Source of the DNA: Verrucomicrobiaceae bacterium
Lineage (GTDB): Bacteria; Verrucomicrobiota; Verrucomicrobiia; Verrucomicrobiales; Verrucomicrobiaceae
DNA: 64,000 nt
Direction: 5' to 3'
Assembly: GCA_027486585.1 (NCBI GenBank)
Contig: JAIXOU010000105.1
Location: 1 to 64,000 of the forward strand
This document shows positions 8,163 through 19,290 of this stretch, one piece after another. A program made the position numbers and the translations under genes. Under the pieces are notes generated by a model that worked only from the letters and a program-made list of their open reading frames with translations, ran no database searches and was not told the DNA's origin. Every line of letters begins with the position of its first letter. The stretch's first letter is position 1.

Positions 8163-8933
8163 TTATTGGGCTGCGAAAAGCTGGCCGTTTTCTGCGAGCC
8201 AAGCGCCTGCTAGATGGATTTTTCCGGCATTCTGTTCATAACGGGCTAAGACCCAAGCTTTGGAGCGGCGCTGTTCGACTAAAACTGCCGGGTGCGGGCT
8301 TCCGAGCATTGTTTGCCATTCGGAGATCGATTGAAGATCAGAAAGAGTCGAAGCTGATTGCGCACAATGAATTTTAAAACTGCGCCCATGATCGCGGAGT
8401 GTGACTAGATCCGCCCATGTGGCGATTTCTAAGCCAGGCATCACACAGCCAGGTGGCAATGGCGCGGGGTCCATGAGCCATGAAGCAGGCAGAAGGCGCA
8501 TGAGGTGATCAAAGTGACTGGCGCGTAGGCTACTGATCCAGCTAGATCGCAGAGCGGGAGTTTGGAGCAGTGCAGCCCAGGTCGGATCATGCATCCATGG
8601 CAATGAGCTGCCAGAGATCTGGTAGCCCTTGTCGGACTGGCTGAGCAGGAGGTGAAACGCCTCTATGGGCGGACTGATCGGCAATGCGGGTAGCCAGAAA
8701 TTTAGGAAGGCCTTTAAATCGGCGGGATAGCGATCTTTGCTGACACGTAGTGCCAATTGCTGGGCTTCATTCGCCCAAAGCGAAATTTCATGCCCTAGCG
8801 GACGCAATTCTTTGAGCGTTTCCTTAGGTAGCTCGATCTTTTGGGCTACGTTGGGCGCAGCCATCGTTTCGAGGCTGGAAAGAAATTCTGCTGGGCATTC
8901 GGAAGTCATGCCATGCAGTGGATCAGCCTCCAT
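8163..8933 (-). CDS. Hypothetical protein of the exopolysaccharide operon
   Basis: 256 residues, no signal peptide, no membrane helix, no domain that I recognise. Trp-rich and Leu-rich, probably globular and cytoplasmic. Its ATG at 8933 lies inside the end of the Wzz/Wzc-like gene (11-bp overlap), so translation is coupled; an alternative ATG at 8909 exists, and neither has an ideal Shine-Dalgarno. The coupling suggests partnership with the chain-length protein. Confidence 0.7.
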   Translation of the reverse strand: MEADPLHGMTSECPAEFLSSLETMAAPNVAQKIELPKETLKELRPLGHEISLWANEAQQLALRVSKDRYPADLKAFLNFWLPALPISPPIEAFHLLLSQSDKGYQISGSSLPWMHDPTWAALLQTPALRSSWISSLRASHFDHLMRLLPASWLMDPAPLPPGCVMPGLEIATWADLVTLRDHGRSFKIHCAQSASTLSDLQSISEWQTMLGSPHPAVLVEQRRSKAWVLARYEQNAGKIHLAGAWLAENGQLFAAQ

Positions 8934-11337
8934 GTACGATCAAGCCTCGGAATGCGCTGCTTGACATCATGGGCTGGAGCAGATTTAGCGCGGCACGAAG
9001 TTTGGCGGGACTGGAAATGCTGGGATTATTCACCAGAAGAACGTCTGTGGCCAAAGGAGCTAGAGGGGCGACATCAGCAAAATTCCTGAGAACTGGTCCA
9101 CCGTCTAAAATGATCCAGTCCACATGCTGGCGGGCACGGTCGATCCACGCACGGTAGCCATCCAGCAATTCATTGGTCGCGTAGGCTGGTAAATCGTGAG
9201 CGGGTAGAAGAAAGAGGTGAGTATTGCCATAACGCAGGGATTCCAGATCATTGGCCCATGAGCTGTGATTGTAGGCCTGCGGGAACCATTGATGCAGTGT
9301 GGGGGAGACGGAATTGCATTCCATCATGAAGACGCTCCGGCCCTGATGACAGAAGGCTGCGGCTAAGGCAGCAGCGGAGACCGTTTTCCCTTCGCCTGCG
9401 TCGGCGCTGGTGATGAGAATGATGCCACCTAGACCACTGCGCTTGAGGGCCTGCATTTCTAAATTGGTGGTGATTTGATGGAGCGCTCCAGCTGCTCCCA
9501 TGGGCTCAGGCTTGAGCAGCTGTCCTAACATCGCTTCTGGATTGGCTGAACCAATGAGTGGAAGCTTGGCCAAGACCGGAGCCTGATTCATGCCTGGAAT
9601 CGTTAAAGGCGGATGCTGTGGTCTGATGCTAGACAGTGATGGGACCGCTATAGCTTGAGATGGAGTAGGCTGTGCCTGCATAGATGTGGCTTGGCCGATC
9701 GGAATGTGCGGCACCTGGTTGGCTGAAGGGATATTGATTGAGGGTGAGCCACCTTGGCGGATAAGCTTCATCACATGATCATCAAACAAGCCCCAGCCAA
9801 CGGGCAGTCCGATCAGAAGGATGCCAAAAATCATCAAACTGGCGACAGCTGCGATTGGTTTGTTTGGCTTGACTGGTTTTTCAGGAGGAGTCGCCACGTC
9901 AGAGAGGCTGAGGGCACCGACGTCTTTGAATTGGCCGCTGATTTCTGCTTGGTTCAGACTTTTGACAATCTTCTGATAGCTCTCTCTGTCTGTGTTGACT
10001 TGATCGGACAAGAGTCTCTGCTGCACGGTTTTACCGCTCTGATCAATCGCTGCGCCTCTGGCGTTGCCTAGCTGTTTTTCATAGTCTGTAATCTGGCGCT
10101 CCAGGTTGGTCACTTCCGTTTCAGCCATGGTGACGACGGAGTTAACGGATGCGTCTAACGCATTTTTTAAGGACTCAATTTCGCTGGCAAGGGCAATCAT
10201 GTTCGGGTGGCGACGGCCGCATTGTGCCTCAAGGGCACGACGCTCAAGAACTTTAGCCTCGAGTTCTTTGCGGTTAAAAGCCACATCTCCATTGTCTGCA
10301 ATGCTGCGCACTTCACGGAGGTCGCGTCCTGCTTGTTGTGTTGTCCTGATGCTTTGTAATTCGTTTTTTGCTCGGGCCAATTTAAGCTGAGCTTCAGTCA
10401 GTGCTACATTGAACTGGCGCACTCTTTCTCCGTCCACATCTCGGTTGTCGCCTTGCTGGAAGAGGTTTTGACTTTTACTGTAAGCGGTGAGCTCACGCTC
10501 GCTGTCTTCCAAACGTTTCCTGAGCACTTCCGCCTGTTGTTTGAGGTAAGTGCGATCACTTTCCGTCAGATTGGACTCACTTTCTCCATAAAAACGCATG
10601 TAGAGCTCTGACATGCTGTTGGCGATGTCGGCGGCCATTTGAGGATCTAGGTCACGCACTAAAAGACGAAGAATATGGGATTCCTTTTGAGGCTCGACTC
10701 GAGCAGCTCCTGCGACTGCATTGACAAAAACCTCGCGTTCAGGAGCAGTTTTCCCTGGTTTATAGAGCCCGATGGCGCTGAGCAGCTGATCTTTCCTGCC
10801 AAGTCTCTTGCTGACATCATCCACGTACTTAGCACGTTTCACCGGGTCAAAGTGATCATACAAGTAATCGGCAAAGCGATGTGACATCATCTCCGTGAGG
10901 TGGTTGTTGATCAACTGCGGAGCGCTGAGTTCTGAGAAACCTTTTTGAGATTCCCCAAAGGTGGCGACGCTGCTGTTTTGCAGTCGCAGTCTTAATTTAG
11001 CCTCCGCCTCATAGACTTTAGCCCCCATGCCAAGAACATAAAAGATCAGCATTGCGGCTGGAACGCCTGCACAAAGTCCCTTAAACCAGTGCTTTTTCAG
11101 ATAACCAAATAGATCGGTAATACTGATGATTGATTCACTGAACTGTGGCGCAGGCGTGGAGAGGTATGGGCTATGATCCACCTGTGACAGAGGTGACGGC
11201 ATTCCCAATGATGACGGAGCAATTGGCACCAAGGCGCGCGAACCCGTTACCGCGCTCGGTAAAAGCGGGTTAGTCGGCGTGGGTTCAAGTGCTAGGCGGT
11301 AGGCCATGGTGTGAGTCGAGGACGGAGTATCATGCAT
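8923..11337 (-). CDS. Wzz/Wzc-like polysaccharide chain-length protein with degenerate BY-kinase domain
   Basis: 804 residues. Cytoplasmic Pro-rich N-terminus, first transmembrane helix near 90-110, a large periplasmic coiled-coil Wzz region, second helix near 495-520 preceded by PEKPVKPNKP, a long linker, then a P-loop domain (about 630-804). Walker A is DAGEGKT (near 650) and Walker B is WIILDG (near 741). The Walker A' segment reads MMECNSVSP where active tyrosine kinases have an Asp-x-Asp motif, and no C-terminal tyrosine cluster is present. I infer a copolymerase for polysaccharide export with reduced or absent kinase activity. Confidence 0.88.
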   Translation of the reverse strand: MHDTPSSTHTMAYRLALEPTPTNPLLPSAVTGSRALVPIAPSSLGMPSPLSQVDHSPYLSTPAPQFSESIISITDLFGYLKKHWFKGLCAGVPAAMLIFYVLGMGAKVYEAEAKLRLRLQNSSVATFGESQKGFSELSAPQLINNHLTEMMSHRFADYLYDHFDPVKRAKYVDDVSKRLGRKDQLLSAIGLYKPGKTAPEREVFVNAVAGAARVEPQKESHILRLLVRDLDPQMAADIANSMSELYMRFYGESESNLTESDRTYLKQQAEVLRKRLEDSERELTAYSKSQNLFQQGDNRDVDGERVRQFNVALTEAQLKLARAKNELQSIRTTQQAGRDLREVRSIADNGDVAFNRKELEAKVLERRALEAQCGRRHPNMIALASEIESLKNALDASVNSVVTMAETEVTNLERQITDYEKQLGNARGAAIDQSGKTVQQRLLSDQVNTDRESYQKIVKSLNQAEISGQFKDVGALSLSDVATPPEKPVKPNKPIAAVASLMIFGILLIGLPVGWGLFDDHVMKLIRQGGSPSINIPSANQVPHIPIGQATSMQAQPTPSQAIAVPSLSSIRPQHPPLTIPGMNQAPVLAKLPLIGSANPEAMLGQLLKPEPMGAAGALHQITTNLEMQALKRSGLGGIILITSADAGEGKTVSAAALAAAFCHQGRSVFMMECNSVSPTLHQWFPQAYNHSSWANDLESLRYGNTHLFLLPAHDLPAYATNELLDGYRAWIDRARQHVDWIILDGGPVLRNFADVAPLAPLATDVLLVNNPSISSPAKLRAALNLLQPMMSSSAFRGLIVHGG

Positions 11338-11384
11338 CCTTAGCTTCTGAGCAAGATGCAGTGATTGTTTAAGTTCGAGGGTGT

Positions 11385-12524
11385 TTAGGTAGATTCGGAT
11401 TCATCCGCTTTTGCTGGAGCCATGGGCGCAGCCGGACATGTTAAAAGCCTTTTGAGAGTGCGGAGAATGCGGAAGATGATGCCCCTTAAGCTGAGTGGGT
11501 TGAAACATTCAATGTCGGATACGAAACGCACGCGATCACACCACTCTTTTTTATAGGGATAGTCGCCGGGCAAAAGATCATAAATACTTGATCCTGAATT
11601 CATTGCGCACTCAAAGCTCCATTGCATGGCTAGATTGCCCAGCCCAAATCGTGCGTATTGAGGATCTCTGCCAAGCTGGTATTGGAGTGTCTCGTTCTGC
11701 GAGTGCAGGCAATAAATACCCGCAATGATCACACCATCCAGTTCAATCATGGGAAGGCTGGCACGACCATCTGAAATCCAAGTGGCCATGAGCTTGCGAT
11801 GCACTCTCTGGCATTCTTCACGTAAGAAACTGCTAACACCTTCTGGATACACCATGCCATGCAGCTCGAAGAATCGGTTGATTGCGACCTGAACAGGAAT
11901 GTCCTTCCCTGCTAAGATCTTTCGCAGCGTATGATCCTCAGCCAGTTGCTCCCAGCGCTTTCTCATTTTTCGCCGCCAATTGCCTGAATGAAGCATCGCG
12001 TATTCATTCCAGTCTTCGGGTAATTTGGTCCACCGGCACTCAGTCATGTTGAGCACTCCCATGCCGCTGCCAGCCCACCGGAGTTCAGACATGATGTGCG
12101 CGTAGTTCATGGACTCGGTGGGGATCTTATTCAGTCTCACCACATCCCAAAGCTGACGTGATTCAGAAACTATCGTGACCAAAACGGAAGTGACTTCACT
12201 TTCACGACCTTCAGGCACGATGAAGTCCAGTCGCTCGCCTTGCAGCGGGCCTTTACCATTCATAAAGCCAAGGTGCTTGAGATGACGCCGAGACTTATGA
12301 GATCCAGGACCTATCACCAGCGGGGCAATTCCCTGCACCTGTCCTTCATGGTCACGAACGACTCCGATGCAGAGTTGAAATGAATCTCGGCATTCCTGCC
12401 ACCAAAGATTCACATACTCCCAAGTTTGGAAGGGACTATGAGTGAATGATTTGGCCAGGAGCTTATCCCAAGCAGGCTCCAAAGCCAGATAACCAGCTTC
12501 ATCACGGATGATTTCCAGCTTCAT
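11385..12524 (-). CDS. GNAT acetyltransferase, CelD/BcsL (FemAB-like) family
   Basis: 379 residues. The N-terminal LEPAWDKLL and QTWEYVNLWW motifs and the central acetyltransferase half (about 175-320, with YCLHSQNETLQYQLGRDP) match the family linked to cellulose and exopolysaccharide biosynthesis. Probably acylates a sugar of the polymer or its precursor in the cytoplasm. The start is certain: ATG at 12524 overlaps the stop of the preceding gene as ATGA and follows GGAGGTGG, which is encoded by the upstream protein's Gly-Gly-Gly-Lys end. Confidence 0.85.
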   Translation of the reverse strand: MKLEIIRDEAGYLALEPAWDKLLAKSFTHSPFQTWEYVNLWWQECRDSFQLCIGVVRDHEGQVQGIAPLVIGPGSHKSRRHLKHLGFMNGKGPLQGERLDFIVPEGRESEVTSVLVTIVSESRQLWDVVRLNKIPTESMNYAHIMSELRWAGSGMGVLNMTECRWTKLPEDWNEYAMLHSGNWRRKMRKRWEQLAEDHTLRKILAGKDIPVQVAINRFFELHGMVYPEGVSSFLREECQRVHRKLMATWISDGRASLPMIELDGVIIAGIYCLHSQNETLQYQLGRDPQYARFGLGNLAMQWSFECAMNSGSSIYDLLPGDYPYKKEWCDRVRFVSDIECFNPLSLRGIIFRILRTLKRLLTCPAAPMAPAKADESEST

Positions 12525-14236
12525 TTACCACCTCCTTTTTTAACAATCATCGCTGCGATAGCGCGGCGGGCATTATAAAGCTTTGTCATGTCATTATTCC
12601 AATCACCAAAACCACGCGCGAAACTAGCAGCTTTTGCCATAGCTTCACGTTCTAATCCCAGATCCTTTGCCAGCATGAGATAATCGTAATCCTCAGACAT
12701 TTCACGCAGCCATTTTAATCGTATGCTCGCCACGGGGGTGTCTCTCCCATGACGCTTTTTGGTGCCGGGATAAACGAAGCTACCGTCACCATTAAAGACT
12801 TCGTCAGTCACGTCACTGTGAAAGGTGTCTGCCTGAGTCCAGACATCGACTCCAGGATGGACGTATAGGGTGTCCCAGTAGCAAATGCCGGTGATGCCAT
12901 GACGCGGAATGACCCAGCTAAGAATGCGATGATTCATCGGCGGGAAATCCAGGCACCAGACCGGAGGATTGCTCTCTTTAATTGTAGCAGGCCTGCCGTG
13001 TGCAGCCTCCCAATCATTGGGCATTTGCACCAGCGCCGCATAGCACCAGACTTCATCTCCAGCCTTCAGGCGGCGGGCGATGTCGCGCTTACCTTTCGGG
13101 CCTTCCATGTCCTCCCAGACGCTGCCAAAATGCGGTGCCCAGATATCCACAAAGCTATCCAGATTCCCCCACCACATGGAGTCAGGTGTGGGTTGCTCTG
13201 TGACGACGAGGGGAATGCGCACACCATATCGTGCCTCGACTTCATTGTAGAAATCACCCCAGCGGCGAACGTAGGCGTAGGCCTCAGCGCTATTAGGCTC
13301 ATCCAGATCTCCATCGTTCATGTAGCCTCGGGACTCGCAGTGGAGATTACGCAGGATTTTCATCCAGTCAGCCACGTAGCGCATGGCCTCTTCACGGTCT
13401 TTTTCCAGCGGATCAGCAAAAGGCCAAGTTGGCCAGAGAGGCAGGCAGATCATGCCTGTATGACGATGCAGGAGATGTTTCCGCATGGCTTTTTCCACCT
13501 GCTCCTCATCCAGCTTACCAGTGATCGGACTCGGGTAGGTTTGGCGACTCTGGTCATAGGAGAGACGGTGCTGCACCATGAGGTCATAGTATTTCTCGAT
13601 GATGGTAATCCCTTCTGGCTCTGGCGGGTCTTTTTCATGATCAAACCCATGCACTTCCAACATCCGCCGCCAGCTTGTCATGACGGAGGATTTGAGCCTG
13701 GGTAAGACAGGTAGATCAAAGGCCAAAACACGCAGTGAGATCTTGGTCCGCTGCCTTTCACTGCCGTTGGCATCTTTTATAACAATGTCACTGCTGTAGA
13801 GGCCCGGTTTGGTGTTGTAAGGCACGAAGACGTCCACCCAAAAAGGTTGATTGATGCTCTTTTCCTCTGGGAGCTTTTGCCAAGGGAAATCTTGGGGAAT
13901 GAGCGCGTCAGGATAGTCTCCTGGCGGCAGTGGCGACATCGGGGTCGATTTGACGACGCGGACGTAATGCTCACGCAAAATGACTGGGGCTGGAATTGTG
14001 GAGGACTCTTCCCCAATCATCGCAGTCGCTTCCAGTGTGATGCCCTGAATTTCTTCCGCCGTCCCGGTGGCAATGATTTGCATGGATTCCCACTCACCGC
14101 GGGCTGCCTCCATCACGACTTCAGCATCCTTGACGGCTTCTGTGCGCAAGACACGTGTCATGGCATCCACCTGAGTTAGGTGCAGCTCGGCCTGCGCTAC
14201 TGACAGGATTAACCAAAAGATCGGCAGGAATTTCAT
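12521..14236 (-). CDS. DUF4091 / GH123-like secreted protein
   Basis: 571 residues with a signal peptide (1-16, SVAQA). An N-terminal beta-sandwich (about 20-165; PFWVDVFVPYNTKPGLYSSDI) precedes a TIM-barrel-like domain (about 180-430) and a C-terminal DUF4091 segment with ITGICYWDTLY and DYDYLMLAK. The architecture matches the glycoside hydrolase 123-like family; substrate unknown. It sits between the glycosyltransferase and acetyltransferase with 4-bp overlaps on both sides and a GAGGAGGTG ribosome site, so it is an integral part of the polysaccharide operon, perhaps trimming or editing the polymer. Confidence 0.82.
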   Translation of the reverse strand: MKFLPIFWLILSVAQAELHLTQVDAMTRVLRTEAVKDAEVVMEAARGEWESMQIIATGTAEEIQGITLEATAMIGEESSTIPAPVILREHYVRVVKSTPMSPLPPGDYPDALIPQDFPWQKLPEEKSINQPFWVDVFVPYNTKPGLYSSDIVIKDANGSERQRTKISLRVLAFDLPVLPRLKSSVMTSWRRMLEVHGFDHEKDPPEPEGITIIEKYYDLMVQHRLSYDQSRQTYPSPITGKLDEEQVEKAMRKHLLHRHTGMICLPLWPTWPFADPLEKDREEAMRYVADWMKILRNLHCESRGYMNDGDLDEPNSAEAYAYVRRWGDFYNEVEARYGVRIPLVVTEQPTPDSMWWGNLDSFVDIWAPHFGSVWEDMEGPKGKRDIARRLKAGDEVWCYAALVQMPNDWEAAHGRPATIKESNPPVWCLDFPPMNHRILSWVIPRHGITGICYWDTLYVHPGVDVWTQADTFHSDVTDEVFNGDGSFVYPGTKKRHGRDTPVASIRLKWLREMSEDYDYLMLAKDLGLEREAMAKAASFARGFGDWNNDMTKLYNARRAIAAMIVKKGGGK

Positions 14237-15528
14237 GCTTTCAGCACCTCCTCATAAACGTTCTCATAGCCACGAGCCGCGACGGAAATATCAAAATTTT
14301 CTTGAGCGTGGCGGCGCAGGTTATTAGCTGAAGGTTTTTCTAAAAGAGTCTCTTCCCATGCCAGCGCAAGAGCTTCTGGATCGCGGGCAGGGACGACCCG
14401 CCCGGCTCCTTTCAAAAGCCGTGCACAGTCACCGACATCAGTCGTGACGCATGCAACCCCGCAGGAGATTGCCTCCATGATCGTCATCGGGCAGGCCTCT
14501 GTGCGTGAGGAAAGAGAAAAAATGTCTAAAGCCGTGTAGGCACGCTCTGGGTCTGGGCGGAAGGGCGTGAAATGAATCTGTGAGCGCATAGGCATCACCG
14601 AAAGTGCGGCTCGGGCACAATCTCCTAGTTCATGTTCATCACCGCCGCACAACCAAAAGTGTGTTTCAGGCTTCTTTAATTGCAGGAGTGCGGCTGCACG
14701 CAACCAAGTGGACAGGTCCTTCATCTCGTGAAAACGACCGATAAAGCCTATGAGCGGAGCCTCAGTAGGCACGCGCAGTTCATTCCTGATCGCCTCACGT
14801 GCCTGGTCATCAGGTAAGAAGCGCTTTGTGTCGATGCCATTGGGCACCCAGACCATGGCTGCACGCGGATAGCCAAGCGGCACATGATCATCCATGGCAG
14901 CTGCCGAGCAGGAGATGATCTTCGTCGGTACGACATTGGATGAGGCACCAATCAGCTTGCGAAAGACGGCTGCACGCAAATCAGACTCTCCAGGGATGCG
15001 GTGAATTTCCCGACAATGAATGCCCCAAACCACATGATGCACACCCGCAAGTCTGGCACACCAGCCACCGACAAAATCAGCGTGGTGCATCCAGGATTGC
15101 ATCACAGCGGGGCGGATCTGACGGAGCAGTTTTACCAGCTTGACCAGCGTCGTTTTGCGCAGGAATCCGCTGCATTCTAGATCATGCACCTCGGCACCTG
15201 CCTCACGCAGTTTGGTCATCGACTCAGGCCAGGCGCGGCCATCGACGACGATGACCACTGTCTTCCAGGCCTCTTGATCCATAGCAGAAACCAGATTTAA
15301 CAGCATCGCTTCAGCGCCGCCGCCGCCAGGAGTCGATATAAAATGAACGACCGTTCGCGCCTGGCGCAGTGAGTCTGTCAGAGACTTGGATTGCTCCGTA
15401 ACTTTAGGCGTAGAAACCGTCTCCTGTTTGGAGAATAGCCGTAACTTTGGCATGAGTGCCCGACACTGATTGCCGAAGTCATAGCAGCCAGCGCTGAATC
15501 CCGCCCATGTTGGAGTGACCATTTTCAT
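14233..15528 (-). CDS. Glycosyltransferase family 4 (GT-B)
   Basis: 431 residues from the ATG at 15528, which overlaps the stop of the deacetylase gene (ATGA) and follows GGGGAGGTG; the longer frame from 15546 is not needed. The N-terminal acceptor domain has ISTPGGGGAEAMLL; the C-terminal domain has LIGFIGRFHEMKDL, then EACPMTIMEAISCGVACV, the EX7E donor-binding motif of GT4. Transfers a sugar from a nucleotide donor to the lipid-linked repeat unit on the cytoplasmic side. Confidence 0.92.
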   Translation of the reverse strand: MKMVTPTWAGFSAGCYDFGNQCRALMPKLRLFSKQETVSTPKVTEQSKSLTDSLRQARTVVHFISTPGGGGAEAMLLNLVSAMDQEAWKTVVIVVDGRAWPESMTKLREAGAEVHDLECSGFLRKTTLVKLVKLLRQIRPAVMQSWMHHADFVGGWCARLAGVHHVVWGIHCREIHRIPGESDLRAAVFRKLIGASSNVVPTKIISCSAAAMDDHVPLGYPRAAMVWVPNGIDTKRFLPDDQAREAIRNELRVPTEAPLIGFIGRFHEMKDLSTWLRAAALLQLKKPETHFWLCGGDEHELGDCARAALSVMPMRSQIHFTPFRPDPERAYTALDIFSLSSRTEACPMTIMEAISCGVACVTTDVGDCARLLKGAGRVVPARDPEALALAWEETLLEKPSANNLRRHAQENFDISVAARGYENVYEEVLKA

Positions 15529-16607
15529 GCAGCACCTCCCCGCCATTTTTTAAGGAGCTCAAAGGCACCTGAAGCCATGGCATTGGCCTCTAAAACTGTT
15601 TCAGGTGAACCATAACGCGGTAAGGCGTGGCTGGCAGATGCAGCGCTGTATCGTCCACCCATCATCGTAAAAGCCGCCTCAAATTTGTATTCGGCCAAGA
15701 TGCGCTGAGTGTCTGCGGTGAAGTCAGTCGGGCCACCATTCGTGTAAGCGAAAAGTCGTGGAGCTTGGCCAAGTTCGGCGATCATCCGATCTTGGCAGGT
15801 TTTGATCTCATCCATCTGCTCTTCAAGCGTGCAGCGTGCCAAGATTGGATGTGTGTGCGTGTGTCCACCAAGCTCGATCAATCCACTTTGTTGAAGTGTC
15901 CGCGCATTATCCCAGCTCATCGGCTGCATGACACGGGGCTGTTTTGGGGTGGCTTGGCTGGAGGACACCACACGTTTGACCTCTTTACGCATTTCAGTGT
16001 TGGGTAGTTTTTTCAGCTCAGCCAAGGCGCTGGACAACTCGGCGCCACTCCGACCCATGGCCTGATAGGCAAGATCCATCTCCTGAAACCAAAGCGCATG
16101 CGTGCCGTCCAAGAAGCCTGTGGAGAGAAAAATGGTGGCTGGTAATCCCAACTCACGCAGCACGGGAAAACCTAATTCGTAATTCGATGCATAGCCATCA
16201 TCGAAGGTGACCGCCACAGCTCGTGCTGGCAGCTTTTCTCCCTGCTGATTCATCCGCACCATCTCAGAAAGGGGCATGACCTGGTAGTTTTTGGCCAAAA
16301 ACTCGCAGATCCGGCGGAAGGTCCCAATAGGCTGATGAAGGCTGGCATCCAATGCCCCAGCCGCTGAATGATCCTCTCGCAGGCCATGAAAGGTGAGCAC
16401 GGCTCCTGTGGTATCCTTTTGATGCTGAGCCATCCATGTCAGGCCACAAAGAGTCAGAACCGCCGATTTGGCGGTCTGGCTGTAACGCTGGAGGCGGAGA
16501 GGCAGGGGTTTCAAATTATAATAATTGTGTAAAATTATCAAACTTAGACTAATAATCAAAGACTTCTCACTATTATTTTGCTTCAGTCCATGGCTCAAAT
16601 CTTCCAT
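15525..16607 (-). CDS. Polysaccharide deacetylase (NodB domain)
   Basis: Up to 360 residues. NodB domain about 65-330: AVTFDDGYASNYE (metal-binding Asp pair), GLPATIFLSTGFL, and GGHTHTHPIL with the His pair. De-N-acetylates a hexosamine polymer or precursor. The annotated start at 16607 is doubtful: the first about 45 residues come from AT-rich DNA holding a good promoter (16515-16541). A start after about 16505, for example the ATG at 16433 just before the AQHQKDTTGAVLTFHG segment, is more likely. First gene of the operon. Confidence 0.85.
   Translation of the reverse strand: MEDLSHGLKQNNSEKSLIISLSLIILHNYYNLKPLPLRLQRYSQTAKSAVLTLCGLTWMAQHQKDTTGAVLTFHGLREDHSAAGALDASLHQPIGTFRRICEFLAKNYQVMPLSEMVRMNQQGEKLPARAVAVTFDDGYASNYELGFPVLRELGLPATIFLSTGFLDGTHALWFQEMDLAYQAMGRSGAELSSALAELKKLPNTEMRKEVKRVVSSSQATPKQPRVMQPMSWDNARTLQQSGLIELGGHTHTHPILARCTLEEQMDEIKTCQDRMIAELGQAPRLFAYTNGGPTDFTADTQRILAEYKFEAAFTMMGGRYSAASASHALPRYGSPETVLEANAMASGAFELLKKWRGGAA
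16515..16541 (-). promoter_or_regulatory. Candidate promoter of the exopolysaccharide operon
   Basis: On the minus strand TTGATA (16541-16536) is followed after 15 bp by TATAAT (16520-16515) in a strongly AT-rich stretch. The spacing is short but both hexamers are near consensus. It would place transcription start around 16508. Confidence 0.45.
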
Positions 16608-16651
16608 CTTGATCCAAGACTTGGCCGTTACTATGCTCTAGGTTCCGTGAG

Positions 16652-16668
16652 TCGCCAGAGTCTGGCGA
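16652..16668. promoter_or_regulatory. 17-bp palindrome, possible operator
   Basis: TCGCCAGA, a central G, then TCTGGCGA: a perfect 8-bp dyad with a one-base centre, too tight for an RNA hairpin but ideal for a dimeric DNA-binding protein. It lies 8 bp before a TTGACA hexamer (16677-16682) upstream of the putative RNA gene and between two transcription units. Confidence 0.4.
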
Positions 16669-16716
16669 TCTGTTCTTTGACAATTTTTCGTGGTTTGGGA
16701 GATCTATTCTTCCTTC

Positions 16717-16941
16717 CACCGACTTTCCTGCAGTGTTCGTTGTCGAGCTGTTAGTGGCCCGGCCCGTTTTTATGACACCGGCGGTTTGCGACCTGGGATG
16801 TCTTGTCATGCCTTTACTGGAAGACAGCGCCCTTGTTCATGAGCCCCCACCTCGTCTCCCTGGGATACGAGGCCCTCAGATCGGACGGCACAGGTGGGTA
16901 CCCAAAGCGCCTCGGCTTTTGTCCGAGGCGCTTTCTTTTTT
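16717..16941 (+). ncRNA. Probable structured small RNA, 6S-like
   Basis: No credible protein gene occupies 16608-16959, yet a strong plus-strand terminator ends there with nothing else to terminate. Upstream is TTGACA (16677) with a weak TATTCT (16705) at non-ideal spacing. Within the stretch CCCACCT (16846-16852) can pair with AGGTGGG (16892-16898), enclosing the alternative hairpin CCTCGT/ACGAGG. Length near 190 nt before the terminator and a GGACGGCAC segment near the 3' end recall 6S RNA; the family assignment is tentative, and the 5' end is estimated. Confidence 0.5.
16904..16941 (+). terminator. Strong intrinsic terminator
   Basis: Perfect 12-bp stem (AAAGCGCCTCGG at 16904-16915, CCGAGGCGCTTT at 16923-16934) with a 7-base loop and a following CTTTTTT. 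The T-tract is on the plus strand only, so it ends a plus-strand transcript, not the isocitrate dehydrogenase gene that converges on it. Confidence 0.92.
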
Positions 16942-16959
16942 AAGGTTGCAGGATGAGTA

Positions 16960-19203
<2,244 letters not shown>

Positions 19204-19290
19204 CTAAATGGCAATTAAACGGCAGTTTTAGCGATAAACGCTCCCGAGCCACTGCGCAACGGTCAGGCGGTGCGGAAATGCAGGAAAAGC

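Noticed and set aside
12899-13705. 268-codon frame antisense to the DUF4091 gene
   Set aside because: The minus-strand protein is fully conserved with signal peptide and coupled start; antisense is by chance.
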